The notes beneath the pieces were generated by a model. It made no database searches and was not told the origin of the DNA. It worked only from the letters and a program-made list of their open reading frames with translations. A stretch of 64,000 nucleotides of DNA, taken from Calditrichota bacterium (GTDB lineage Bacteria > Calditrichota > Calditrichia > Calditrichales > Calditrichaceae). The position numbers and the translations under genes are program-made. The stretch lies in contig RQOG01000038.1 in NCBI GenBank assembly GCA_003854985.1, positions 1-64,000 on the forward strand. Direction: 5' to 3'. Each line of letters opens with the position of its first letter. The first letter of the stretch is position 1. Below, piece by piece: positions 8,561 through 17,492 of the stretch.

Positions 8561-10120
8561 TTAATTTTTAAAGATTCTGGGAATTACTTTCCATATAGCG
8601 TAAAATTCTTTCAAACGTTTCATAATTTTTCTGGAATATAACAGATCAATCAATTTAACCAGGTTATCGTAAAGGCGTTTGTCATACGGATGCCACCAAA
8701 GCTGTTTTTTGGCAAATGGAATGATATCATTGATGATGAACTGCGGCTGGGTCATTTCATCAAATCCAAGCCGGCCATGACTACGTCCGATACCCGATTG
8801 TTTGAATCCTCCCCAGGAAGTTTCCGGCAGGCCATGACTCATCAGATGATCGTTTATTGTGATTACTCCCGCCTGTATTTGCCGGCCGATTTCTTCGGCT
8901 TTTTTCCGGTTTCGGGACCATACTGATCCGGTTAAACCAAGATAAGAATCATTAGCCAGACGGATGGCCTCATCCGTACTTTTAATTTTCATCACCCCTA
9001 AAACCGGCCCGAATGTTTCATCTTTCATAACAAGCATATCATGGTTTACATCAGTTAAAACACATGCCGGATAGAAATTTTTATAATTATCATGATCCGG
9101 GATTTTGGATTGAGCGAATATTCTGGCACCTTTTTCCAGGGCTTCTTCCACATGATATTTTACGGTTTTTACCTGATTTTCTGTAGTCATACCGCTCATA
9201 TCCACCTGATAATCCAGGTCATAATCAACGCTCAAATTTTCAACTTTTTCTTTCAAAATAGTCAAAAAATCGGCATATACGTTTTCATGTACATAAATAC
9301 GTTCCACGCCACCGCAGGACTGACCGGTATTGGAAAGCCCCGCCCAAACTGCTCCGTTGGCGGCCCGGACAAGATCGGCATCCTCGCATACAATCATAGC
9401 GTCATTACCGCCCAATTCCAGATTAACCGGCGTCAGTGTTTCGGACGCTTTGGCCATTAAAAATTTGCCAACTTTAACCGAACCGGTAAAGAACAATTTA
9501 TCGATTCCGTTTTCTAAAAAAGCCGGTCCGGCAATTTTGCCGGGCAGGTTAATAAATTGAAAAAGATTGTCAGGTAAACCGGCTGAGGCAATGGTTTCTT
9601 TTATGGTCAAACCAACGCTTTGAGTCTCGGTGGCTGTTTTCAGAATGACCGCATTACCGGCCAGTAAAGCCATAATCACCTGATAAAACGGAATCGAAAA
9701 AGGATAATTCCAGGGAGAGATAATGCCGATTATTCCATAGGGCACTCTTATAAGCCTGCTCTTTTTAAAAAAGAACAACCAGCATCCAGCCGGAAACTTT
9801 TGTTCTTTTAGAAATTTTGAAGCCATTTTACAATAATAAGTCGCGGCAATAGCAGATGGCAGCACTTCGGTAATCAAAGCGTCCGCCCGGATTTTCCCGT
9901 TGTCACGCGCAATGGTTTCTGCCAGCATCCCGGCGTTTTCTACAATATAGTCACGGATCTTTATGATATGTTTAATGCGTTCGGCAATTGTTTTATGAGC
10001 CCATAATTTCTGCGCATGGCGGGCCTTTGTAATACAGGTTTTAAGATCATCAACCGTTTGTAACGGTATCTGCCCTAATTCTTCGCCCGTAATGGGATTT
10101 TTTATACTTGTATAATCCAT
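8561..10120 (-). CDS. NAD(P)-dependent aldehyde dehydrogenase
   Basis: A 519-residue aldehyde dehydrogenase superfamily member that oxidises an aldehyde to a carboxylate. The general-base Glu lies in LELGGND (about 236) and the nucleophile Cys in GQSCGG (about 268). The Asn-bearing SPWNYP motif lies near 137 and the C-terminal GGFKQSGIGRSHG motif near 450. The C-terminal tail of about 50 residues ('LYSRKIMKRLKEFYAIWKVI') is longer and more basic than in soluble ALDHs. This, with the GMC oxidoreductase and membrane protein in the same operon, suggests a membrane-associated fatty or isoprenoid aldehyde enzyme, which is inference. It is the first gene of the operon and is divergent from aconitase. 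Confidence 0.92.
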   Translation of the reverse strand: MDYTSIKNPITGEELGQIPLQTVDDLKTCITKARHAQKLWAHKTIAERIKHIIKIRDYIVENAGMLAETIARDNGKIRADALITEVLPSAIAATYYCKMASKFLKEQKFPAGCWLFFFKKSRLIRVPYGIIGIISPWNYPFSIPFYQVIMALLAGNAVILKTATETQSVGLTIKETIASAGLPDNLFQFINLPGKIAGPAFLENGIDKLFFTGSVKVGKFLMAKASETLTPVNLELGGNDAMIVCEDADLVRAANGAVWAGLSNTGQSCGGVERIYVHENVYADFLTILKEKVENLSVDYDLDYQVDMSGMTTENQVKTVKYHVEEALEKGARIFAQSKIPDHDNYKNFYPACVLTDVNHDMLVMKDETFGPVLGVMKIKSTDEAIRLANDSYLGLTGSVWSRNRKKAEEIGRQIQAGVITINDHLMSHGLPETSWGGFKQSGIGRSHGRLGFDEMTQPQFIINDIIPFAKKQLWWHPYDKRLYDNLVKLIDLLYSRKIMKRLKEFYAIWKVIPRIFKN

Positions 10121-10220
10121 ATAATTTTAAATTTTCCGGGAAAATACGATTTTTTAGCATATATGCCTAAATAAATTTTAATATGTGTTTTTTCTTCAAT
10201 GAATGTTTTTTCACCTGATA

Positions 10221-10232
10221 ATACTTAAGTAT
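10221..10232. promoter_or_regulatory. Palindrome between the ALDH operon and aconitase
   Basis: ATACTTAAGTAT at 10221-10232 is a perfect 12-bp palindrome in the 169-bp divergent gap, 58 bp before the aconitase start. A related CTTAAG core recurs at 10253-10258. A second imperfect palindrome, TTAGCATATATGCCTAA, lies at 10154-10170. Either could be a regulator site. No promoter is clear enough to assign. Confidence 0.35.
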
Positions 10233-10289
10233 GGCAATCCTTAGTGAGATTTCTTAAGTTTAGACCTGTCCAAAATTGAGGAGTACATC

Positions 10290-12557
10290 ATGGTTTTCGA
10301 TCTTGATATGATAAAAAGAGCCTATTCATCTTATCCTTTCCGGGTTGCTGCAGCGAGAAAAATTCTGAAGCGCCCTTTAACCCTGAGTGAAAAAATCCTA
10401 TATGCGCACCTGACTCAAAATAATGCCACGGAAGAATATATCAGAGGTAAATCGTATGTGGATTTTGCTCCAGACCGCGTGGCTATGCAGGATGCCACCG
10501 CGCAAATGGTATTACTTCAGTTTATGCATGCCGGCCGTAAAAAAACAGCCGTGCCTACTACCATTCATACCGATCATTTGATTCAGGCAAAAGTAGGCGC
10601 TGTCCAGGATTTAAAAGCGGCCAATATCACTAATAAAGAAGTGTATGATTTTATGGCTTCCGGAGCCAGCAAGTATGGTATCGGCTTCTGGAAAGCAGGC
10701 GCAGGTATTATTCACCAGGTAGTACTGGAAAATTATGCCTTCCCTGGCGGGATGATGATCGGCACCGATTCTCATACCGTGAATGCCGGCGGTCTGGGCA
10801 TGATTGCCGTTGGCGTGGGTGGAGCCGACGCCGTTGACGTCATGGCCGGGATGCCTTGGGAACTTAAGTTCCCAAAGTTAATTGGCATCAAATTAACCGG
10901 ACGGCTGAATGGATGGACTGCAGCAAAAGATATTATTCTTAAAGTGGCTGGTATTCTTACCGTAAAAGGCGGCACGGGTTCAATTGTTGAATATTTTGGA
11001 CCCGGTGCACAAACACTCTCCTGCACGGGTAAAGGAACCATTTGCAATATGGGCGCTGAAATCGGCGCTACAACTTCTACCTTTGGCTATGACGAAAAAA
11101 TGGCCGAATATCTTAAAGCCACCGGCAGGAAAGAGGTGGCGGATATGGCGGATAATCTGGCCCATGAACTGACAGGCGATCCGGAAGTATATGCCGAACC
11201 TGAAAAGTATTTTGATCAGGTTATTGAAATTAATCTCAGTGAACTGGAACCGCATTTGAACGGGCCTTTCTCTCCCGATCTGGCTACACCGATATCCAAA
11301 ATGAAAGAAACAGCTAAAAAGCATGACTGGCCTTTAAAAGTCGAAGTTGGTTTAATCGGTTCCTGCACCAATTCATCTTACGAAGACATTACCCGCGCTG
11401 CATCCGTAGCCAAACAGGCGATCGATAAAAATCTTAAGGCAAAGGCCGATTTCACCATAACTCCCGGATCGGAACAGGTTCGTTATACCATTGAACGGGA
11501 TGGCTATATTAAAATATTTGAAGAAATGGGTGGATTGGTGCTGGCTAACGCCTGTGGTCCATGTATCGGCCAATGGGCCAGAGAAGGCGCCGAAAAGAAA
11601 GAAAAAAATACGATTGTGCATTCCTTTAACAGAAATTTTGCCAAACGCGCTGACGGCAACCCCAATACACATGCCTTTGTCGCCTCCCCGGAGATTGTTA
11701 CGGCATTGGCTATTGCCGGAGATTTAACCTTCAATCCTATAACGGATACATTAATTAATGAAAAAGGAGAAAAGGTTAAACTCGATGAACCGCATGGAAT
11801 TGAACTGCCGATTAAAGGGTTTGCTGTTAAAGATAACGGATATCAGGCGCCCGCCGAGGATGGCAGCGCCATAGATGTGGTTATTCACAGCCGCTCAGAA
11901 CGTTTACAATTCTTGGATCCGTTTGAGCCATGGGACGGGAAGAATATCATTGGGATGAAATTGCTTATTAAGGCTAAAGGTAAATGTACAACCGATCATA
12001 TTTCTCCGGCCGGTCCCTGGCTGCGCTTTCGCGGTCACCTGGATAACATATCCAATAATCTGTTGATCGGGGCGGTAAATGCATTTAATGACAGTACGGA
12101 TAATGTAAAAAACCAGCTAACCGGCAATTACGATTCTGTTCCGAAAACACAACGGGCCTATAAAGCTGCCGGCATTCCGACGATTGTAGTCGGTGATGAG
12201 AATTACGGAGAAGGCTCTTCACGGGAACACGCCGCCATGGAACCACGATTTATGGGCGTTAAAGTCGTATTGGTTAAATCGTTCGCCCGTATACATGAAA
12301 CCAATCTGAAAAAACAAGGTATGCTGGCCCTGACCTTTGCCGATCCTGCCGATTATGATAAAATTCTGGAAGATGATACATTTGATCTGATTGACTTAAC
12401 TGATTTCGCGCCGGGCAAACCTTTGACACTGGTTGTTAAACATTCTGACGGTTCAGTGAGTGAAATAAAAGCTAACCACTCTTACAATGAAAATCAGATC
12501 AGCTGGTTTAAAGCCGGCTCCGCATTAAACATGATACGCCAGCAGGTTAAAGAATAA
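10290..12557 (+). CDS. acn: Aconitate hydratase (mitochondrial-type)
   Basis: This enzyme interconverts citrate and isocitrate through cis-aconitate using a [4Fe-4S] cluster. At 755 residues with an N-terminal '[16 protein letters not shown]', it belongs to the aconitase group close to the mitochondrial enzyme rather than AcnA/IRP or AcnB. The three cluster ligands are at about Cys359 (GSCTNSS), Cys422 and Cys425 ([10 protein letters not shown]). The swivel-domain motif [15 protein letters not shown] lies near 645. GAGGAG-like spacing before the ATG (TTGAGGAGTACATC) gives a strong start. It is transcribed alone and ends at a good terminator. It probably works with the tricarboxylate cluster 2-8 kb downstream, which encodes isocitrate dehydrogenase- and citrate-cleavage-like proteins. 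Confidence 0.97.
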   Translation: MVFDLDMIKRAYSSYPFRVAAARKILKRPLTLSEKILYAHLTQNNATEEYIRGKSYVDFAPDRVAMQDATAQMVLLQFMHAGRKKTAVPTTIHTDHLIQAKVGAVQDLKAANITNKEVYDFMASGASKYGIGFWKAGAGIIHQVVLENYAFPGGMMIGTDSHTVNAGGLGMIAVGVGGADAVDVMAGMPWELKFPKLIGIKLTGRLNGWTAAKDIILKVAGILTVKGGTGSIVEYFGPGAQTLSCTGKGTICNMGAEIGATTSTFGYDEKMAEYLKATGRKEVADMADNLAHELTGDPEVYAEPEKYFDQVIEINLSELEPHLNGPFSPDLATPISKMKETAKKHDWPLKVEVGLIGSCTNSSYEDITRAASVAKQAIDKNLKAKADFTITPGSEQVRYTIERDGYIKIFEEMGGLVLANACGPCIGQWAREGAEKKEKNTIVHSFNRNFAKRADGNPNTHAFVASPEIVTALAIAGDLTFNPITDTLINEKGEKVKLDEPHGIELPIKGFAVKDNGYQAPAEDGSAIDVVIHSRSERLQFLDPFEPWDGKNIIGMKLLIKAKGKCTTDHISPAGPWLRFRGHLDNISNNLLIGAVNAFNDSTDNVKNQLTGNYDSVPKTQRAYKAAGIPTIVVGDENYGEGSSREHAAMEPRFMGVKVVLVKSFARIHETNLKKQGMLALTFADPADYDKILEDDTFDLIDLTDFAPGKPLTLVVKHSDGSVSEIKANHSYNENQISWFKAGSALNMIRQQVKE

Positions 12558-12579
12558 ATAAATCCAATATCATTTAAGT

Positions 12580-12614
12580 AAAGGGCTGACGGCTAACCAT
12601 CAGCCCTTTTTTTG
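12580..12614 (+). terminator. Intrinsic terminator after aconitase
   Basis: AAGGGCTGA (12581-12589) pairs with TCAGCCCTT (12600-12608), followed by a run of T to 12613. It ends the acn transcript and probably also limits the convergent VOC gene, whose stop is at 12624. Confidence 0.9.
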
Positions 12615-12623
12615 TGGATTGGG

Positions 12624-13010
12624 TTATTCCTTTTTGTATTCAATAGCCGAAAACCAGGCGCCCTGAGGATCCTGGATCACACAAAAGTGGCCAACACCGG
12701 GAATGTCCCGGGGCTCTATCAGAATATTGCCGCCCAATTCCCTGGCCACCTTCACGGTGTCTGCTATATCATTTACGGTTACATAAACGCCCCATGAAGG
12801 CGGCATATTTTTAGCATCCGGAGGCATATCCATTATTCCGGCCACCTCTTCTTCATTAGCGCTGATTACGGTATAATTTATATGTTCCATGGGGTTATCG
12901 CGCATTTTCCAGTTTAAAAGTTTGCTATAGAATTCCCTGGCGGCGGCAATATCCGTGGTCATTAGTTCAAACCAGCTGAAAGCGCCGTGTTTCATCATTT
13001 TGTCATCCAT
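12624..13010 (-). CDS. VOC-family (glyoxalase/bleomycin-resistance fold) protein
   Basis: A 128-residue vicinal-oxygen-chelate fold protein. The start is set at 13010 (MDDKMMKHGAFSWFELMT), because GGAGAAATTT precedes that ATG; the longer frame to 13094 has no ribosome binding site. The paired beta-alpha-beta-beta-beta modules begin with 'FSWFELMTTDIAAAREFYSKLL' (about 9-30) and 'WGVYVTVNDIADTVKVARELGG' (about 75-96), and the protein ends with 'QDPQGAWFSAIEY'. This is the two-module form seen in small VOC proteins of the 'hydroxylase/extradiol-like' type. The metal and substrate are unknown. It is transcribed alone. Confidence 0.85.
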   Translation of the reverse strand: MDDKMMKHGAFSWFELMTTDIAAAREFYSKLLNWKMRDNPMEHINYTVISANEEEVAGIMDMPPDAKNMPPSWGVYVTVNDIADTVKVARELGGNILIEPRDIPGVGHFCVIQDPQGAWFSAIEYKKE

Positions 13011-13162
13011 AAATTTCTCCCTGATTAATTTGTTATGTCCGGCAATCGATTGCTTAAGGTGTACGAATGTACAAATAAGAGAATACGGATGCAACTATTT
13101 ATTTACTTTATGACTAAAATTTTTTCTATAGATCAAATGTAATAACATGATACGCATAAAAT

Positions 13163-13195
13163 AAAAATCCCGGGCTTTACACGGCGCCCGGATTT
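13163..13195 (-). terminator. Intrinsic terminator for the 13.2-14.1 kb gene
   Basis: On the - strand, AAATCCGGGC (13195-13186) pairs with GCCCGGGATTT (13175-13165), with one bulged base, and is followed by TTTATTTT. It lies 34 nt after the stop codon of the barrel-protein gene. Confidence 0.8.
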
Positions 13196-13228
13196 AAATG
13201 AAACGGATTCCAGTTTAAATAAATTTAG

Positions 13229-14056
13229 CTAAAAAGAAGTCAGTGATTTACGCACGGAAATATTCACCATATCATAATCCTCACCCGATTGAATCATACT
13301 GCTCAGGGTCATATCCAAGGGCGTGTAAAGTATATCAAATCCGTAAATGATACTGCTGAAACCGTCGATCCGTCCCGATGCAGAAGGATATTCGTAAGAC
13401 ATACTGGATTGCATCGACGTATTAAAACTGCCGGCGCTGTAACTAAAAACGCCAAATGGAGAAAAGATAAAATTTCCGGCCGTAATATTCATTTGCATCC
13501 CGGCAGAAAAAGAACTGATAAACGAGTTGACGGTTAAGGTAACTTCGTCCTCAACCGGCGCAGTCTTCATTGGCATAAACTGGGGAAAAATCATTTTTGA
13601 CGTGCTTAGCGAATAATCAAGCCCGGCATTGCCGAAAAGAAAAGCAGATAATCGTTCATTTTTCATAACCTGGATTAATCCGTTTAGTCGATACATAAAA
13701 TTCATAATCAGCATTTTATTTATATTCCCGCTCAATACGGCAAGACCACCGGAATGGTTTACCGCCGTGCGTCCATAGACTACTTTATAATTTCCGGTTA
13801 TCGCGCCGCCTACAATTTTCAGGTCCTTGTTGATGGTATTGGTTACCGGAAGATTATTCTCAATTACAATCTCTTCATAACTGAATGGAACGGTTATTGA
13901 AATGTAATTCAAACCAATTCCTATATCGCTGGTATCCGGTATAAAAACAGGATAACCGGCCGGCGGAGGCGCAATCGTAAAGGTCGCCTTATCCACGGCC
14001 GGGGATACAGACATCATTGCCAATAAAACCATTAATATAAAATATTTTTTATTCAT
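13229..14056 (-). CDS. Secreted protein, probable outer-membrane beta-barrel
   Basis: No family is recognised. The 275-residue product (from the ATG at 14056, MNKKYFILMVLLAMMSVSPA) begins with a clear Sec signal peptide. The rest alternates polar and hydrophobic residues in strands ending in aromatic residues, for example 'FNTSMQSSMSYEYPSASG' and 'GFSSIIYGFDILYTPLDMTL', and the chain ends in Phe. This is the pattern of an outer-membrane barrel. An upstream in-frame ATG at 14068 sits on the AAAGG ribosome binding site itself, so the start could be 14056 or 14089. The gene is alone, with its own terminator downstream and a 230-bp gap without genes upstream (14057-14285). Confidence 0.65.
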   Translation of the reverse strand: MNKKYFILMVLLAMMSVSPAVDKATFTIAPPPAGYPVFIPDTSDIGIGLNYISITVPFSYEEIVIENNLPVTNTINKDLKIVGGAITGNYKVVYGRTAVNHSGGLAVLSGNINKMLIMNFMYRLNGLIQVMKNERLSAFLFGNAGLDYSLSTSKMIFPQFMPMKTAPVEDEVTLTVNSFISSFSAGMQMNITAGNFIFSPFGVFSYSAGSFNTSMQSSMSYEYPSASGRIDGFSSIIYGFDILYTPLDMTLSSMIQSGEDYDMVNISVRKSLTSF

Positions 14057-14285
14057 AATATCAACCATCCTTTTTAATAAAATACTCATAATTAATGCTT
14101 CAATTTTTATTATTATAATCGTCCATGTTTTCGTGGTATATAAGAGGTGATGGTAAGAAACCTGTCAGATATTCCTGATAAGTATTTCTTTTATTTATAA
14201 TGTTCAATGCGTTCAGTCTAAAAAGTTGAATATTCGAAAGCAGATCTGTTTCGATATACTAGTGCGGCATAAAAATAAAATGGTT

Positions 14286-15659
14286 TTAAGCGCTAAATAA
14301 TCCGGCCAGTTCAGCCGAATCCTTGATTTTTTCCAGATTCAGGATCATTTTGACCAGGCGATCCCTTTTTTCCTGCCCTGTTTCCGGGATAACCATTGAA
14401 TCGAATTTCTTCAATAAAGCCGCTTCATCGATAGGCATACGGTAGTCGCCTAAAGGATAATCCAGGGTCATTTCATATCGCTTATTCTGCCGGGTTTTAA
14501 TGACCGCCCTGGCTTGTTTTAAGCGGGGAAATGTTTTTTCGAATTCCGGATTGGCAATCACTTTGATTTTAGGCAGAAATGACCGGACAACCGGATCGGA
14601 GATTTTTTGTTCTTTGAATGAAGCCGGGGTAACTGTTCCATCCGCAATGCAGACGGCGATGCAGTACGGCAGACTGTGATCGGCGGTTTCGCGTGTTTTT
14701 GGATCGTATTTGGAATGATCGGATAATATATCCGCCGCTCTGGCCACGGTATAGATAATCACCTGATCAATATCTTCACTTCGGATATTATTTTCCTGCA
14801 TCAATTTGATTACAGCGGACATCGGCGTATGAGTCAATGCTTCGGTTGGAAAGGCTTTCATGGAACAGCGATTGATGCGAAACGATTCGCCTAATCCCTC
14901 CGTTAACGTATCCAGTTTAAATTCATTCGATGCCAACACATCGGTTAATCCTTCTTTGCCATCGATTATATGCGCCGGTCCTTCATACCCCATTTTCGCC
15001 AGCAAAGCGGCCTGCATTCCCGATTGAACCGCCATTGGATCTACGGTATTTTTCATCATGGTCAGATTTCCGGCGGTCACCACGCCGGGGGTAAAATTGT
15101 GACTCGCGGATATACCGAGAGCGTGAACGAGTTCTTTAATGGAAAGATCAAGCATTTTTCCCGCAGCCAGCGGCGATGCAAACTGGGTCAGCGTTGCATG
15201 GTGCCATTTGGTTTCACGGACTCCGGGGAATGCAAATTCGCATAGCCTCTGTTCCCATTCGTAGGCTAAAACAATACCGGTTATTAACTCTTTTCCGCTT
15301 TTGTGGTACAATTCCGCCGGGCCTAAAACAGCGGGAATAATATCGCTGGGATGGGATGGATCCTGTTCCCAGTATATATCGTTATAATCGAGCGCCCGGA
15401 TCATCAGGGAATTTAACAAGACCTGATTTAACATAGGCAGTTTGACGGGCGAATTGATTACGGTTGTTTCCGGTCTGCCTCCCATTCCATTATAAAAATC
15501 CGCCAGGATTTTCACATCTTTTGTTTTACTACCGCCATAGGCGCACCCGATGGAATCCAGCAGAAAGCGTTTGACATTTAAAACCGTTTCCGGTCCTAAA
15601 TCTTCATAGTGCAGATTCTTTGTAAACTCAGCCAGTTTATATGAAATATACGCTTGCAT
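14286..15659 (-). CDS. MmgE/PrpD-family protein (2-methylcitrate dehydratase/aconitate decarboxylase-like)
   Basis: A 457-residue member of the MmgE/PrpD family, whose known members are 2-methylcitrate dehydratase, cis-aconitate decarboxylase and iminodisuccinate epimerase, all acting on di- or tricarboxylates. Family segments visible are 'LDSIGCAYGGSKTKDV' near 32, 'DYNDIYWEQDPSHPSDIIPA' near 93 (the conserved helical lid with HPSD), 'ALGISAS' near 180, 'KAFPTEALTHTPMSAV' near 265 and 'DHSLPYC' near 330. It is the last gene of a five-gene leftward operon with citryl-CoA lyase-like and isocitrate dehydrogenase-like genes, so a tricarboxylate substrate fits. The precise reaction cannot be read from sequence. 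Confidence 0.9.
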   Translation of the reverse strand: MQAYISYKLAEFTKNLHYEDLGPETVLNVKRFLLDSIGCAYGGSKTKDVKILADFYNGMGGRPETTVINSPVKLPMLNQVLLNSLMIRALDYNDIYWEQDPSHPSDIIPAVLGPAELYHKSGKELITGIVLAYEWEQRLCEFAFPGVRETKWHHATLTQFASPLAAGKMLDLSIKELVHALGISASHNFTPGVVTAGNLTMMKNTVDPMAVQSGMQAALLAKMGYEGPAHIIDGKEGLTDVLASNEFKLDTLTEGLGESFRINRCSMKAFPTEALTHTPMSAVIKLMQENNIRSEDIDQVIIYTVARAADILSDHSKYDPKTRETADHSLPYCIAVCIADGTVTPASFKEQKISDPVVRSFLPKIKVIANPEFEKTFPRLKQARAVIKTRQNKRYEMTLDYPLGDYRMPIDEAALLKKFDSMVIPETGQEKRDRLVKMILNLEKIKDSAELAGLFSA

Positions 15660-15724
15660 TATAATTTTAATTATTAATCATTTTGAATTAGTCCTGCCAT
15701 TGTCCGTATTTAATCCCTTTTTTT

Positions 15725-16843
15725 TTAAAGCTGCCTGGCTACTTCCTCCGCTACTTCTAGAGACGTGTTTTTTCCGCCCAAATCATATGTTTTTACTTTA
15801 TTGTCCTTATTAACTTTGGCAATGGCTTTTTCCAGACGCCCGGCGTCATTATTTTCTCCGAGCCAGTCCAGCATTAATTTTACGGTCAGCAGCATGGCCA
15901 TGGGATTAACTCTATACTGCCCGGCATATTTGGGCGCCGATCCATGCGTTGGTTCAAATACGGCATAATTGTCCCCGATATTGCCGCTGGAAGCAAACCC
16001 AAGTCCCCCAACAAGCTGGGCGGCCAAATCGGATAAAATATCGCCGAACATATTTTCTGCGACCATTACACCGTAATCAAAAGGATTCTTCAACAGCCAC
16101 ATGGTCTGAGCATCGATATTTGTTTCCCATAAATCTATGCCGGCATATTTTCTGGCTACTTCGCGGGCCGTGCGCACCATCAGTCCGCCGGTTTCTCTTA
16201 ATACGTTCGGTTTATCAACCACGGTTACGGATTTGTAGCCATGTTTTTTTGCGTATTCAAAGGCCTGGGTAACGATATTGGCGCATTTCTGCCGGCTCAT
16301 GATTCTTGTGGACATGGCCAGGTTTTCCAGCCCGTATTCGCTGAATTTTTTCATCTTGGCATTATGTTCGGCTATTACATCAAATACTTTTTTAGGAATG
16401 GGATGAAATTCCACGCCGCCGTACATGCCTTCCGTATTTTCACGAAAAATGACCAGATCAATCCCTTCTTTAAAGTTTAAAGGATTACCCGGATAGGCCT
16501 TGCAGGGCCGCAGATTGGTATGCAGATTAAATTCCTGTCGCAGGCGGACAATAGGTGAAAAATAGATATAACCTTTATCTTTAAGATTGTCATCCAGTTC
16601 TTCATGCGCTTCCTCTTTTGGTTTCGAGGTGATCGCGCCAAAAAGCGCACAATCGGTTTTCTTCATCATATCTATGGTACGTCCGGGTAATGGTTCACCC
16701 TCATGTCTCCAGAATTCCCAGCCGATATCACCGTGTATATATTCCGCGTCAAATTTCATCCGGTCCAGAACAATCCGGGCCGCTTCCATAACATCATTTC
16801 CCACGCCGTCGCCGGGCAGCCAGGCGATTTTATACTTTGCCAT
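15725..16843 (-). CDS. Isocitrate/isopropylmalate dehydrogenase family protein
   Basis: A 372-residue beta-decarboxylating dehydrogenase that oxidises a (2R,3S)-2-hydroxy acid such as isocitrate or isopropylmalate with NAD(P). Visible motifs are the N-terminal LPGDGVGNDVM, FRENTEGMYGG (substrate loop, about 133-143), VDKPNVLRETGG and the metal-binding NMFGDILSDLAAQLVGGLG (about 262-281), followed by 'FEPTHGSAPKYAG'. The RENTEG form is typical of NAD-dependent isocitrate or homoisocitrate/tartrate-like enzymes rather than LeuB. The start at 16843 follows GGGAGAA. In context (PrpD family, citryl-CoA lyase, CitF) isocitrate or a close analogue is the likely substrate. Confidence 0.92.
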   Translation of the reverse strand: MAKYKIAWLPGDGVGNDVMEAARIVLDRMKFDAEYIHGDIGWEFWRHEGEPLPGRTIDMMKKTDCALFGAITSKPKEEAHEELDDNLKDKGYIYFSPIVRLRQEFNLHTNLRPCKAYPGNPLNFKEGIDLVIFRENTEGMYGGVEFHPIPKKVFDVIAEHNAKMKKFSEYGLENLAMSTRIMSRQKCANIVTQAFEYAKKHGYKSVTVVDKPNVLRETGGLMVRTAREVARKYAGIDLWETNIDAQTMWLLKNPFDYGVMVAENMFGDILSDLAAQLVGGLGFASSGNIGDNYAVFEPTHGSAPKYAGQYRVNPMAMLLTVKLMLDWLGENNDAGRLEKAIAKVNKDNKVKTYDLGGKNTSLEVAEEVARQL

Positions 16844-16887
16844 TCATTTCTCCCGATTTGGTTAATTATCTATTTTCCTGAGTTTTT

Positions 16888-17424
16888 TCATTTAACAAGT
16901 TCAAAATCGATAAAATCCACATGATGAAAAATAATCGATTCCGGAGAACGCTTTTCATCGGCACCTTCTTTGGAATGAGTGGCGATAATATGCATTACCT
17001 CTGATGGTAAACCATGTTTAAAAGCCAGACCGACACCGCTGAACGGATGACGGATATGTTTACCGTAATCACTTTTTACAATTTTGCCTTTTTCTGTTTT
17101 AGCATATTCATATAATTTACCCACGTCGGCCAGCATAGAACCGGCGATCAGGTAATCCCTGTTAACCGGTGTTTTTCTGTCGCCGTAAGCTTCGGTCAAT
17201 ATCCGGTCGCAGGCGATTGCCATTTTACAGCACGTGCGCACATGCTCAACAAACCGGATACCGGGGTTTTCCGCCAGCAAGGTAAATGGAATACTTAACA
17301 ATTCTTCTTTCTTCCAGTTCCGGAAATCGATGGCTTCCTGCCAGCATAAAATAACTTTTTTTCTCAGATCGGCATTTTTGATCTCGTTGATTTCCGGAAG
17401 CAGGTCTAAAATCATCTGACTCAT
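16888..17424 (-). CDS. HD-domain-like protein with altered metal site
   Basis: A 178-residue protein resembling HD phosphohydrolases: an H in 'RFVEHVRTCCKMA' (about 57-69), 'LIAGSMLADVGKLYEYAKTEKG' (about 94-115) and 'HPFSGVGLAFKHGLPSEVMHIIATHSKEG' (about 127-155). In canonical enzymes the second motif is HDxGK; here it reads ADVGK, so the first metal His of the HD pair is missing. The other His residues remain. It may therefore have weak or no hydrolase activity, or belong to a variant subgroup. It lies in the tricarboxylate operon between the citryl-CoA lyase-like and dehydrogenase genes, with its own GGGGA ribosome binding site. Its role is unknown; a nucleotide sensor is speculation. Confidence 0.75.
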   Translation of the reverse strand: MSQMILDLLPEINEIKNADLRKKVILCWQEAIDFRNWKKEELLSIPFTLLAENPGIRFVEHVRTCCKMAIACDRILTEAYGDRKTPVNRDYLIAGSMLADVGKLYEYAKTEKGKIVKSDYGKHIRHPFSGVGLAFKHGLPSEVMHIIATHSKEGADEKRSPESIIFHHVDFIDFELVK

Positions 17425-17492
17425 TTAATTTATCCCCTGATTTCTAAATGTACATGATGTTCCGTTTTATTTAAAGATAAATTTCAAAATAT

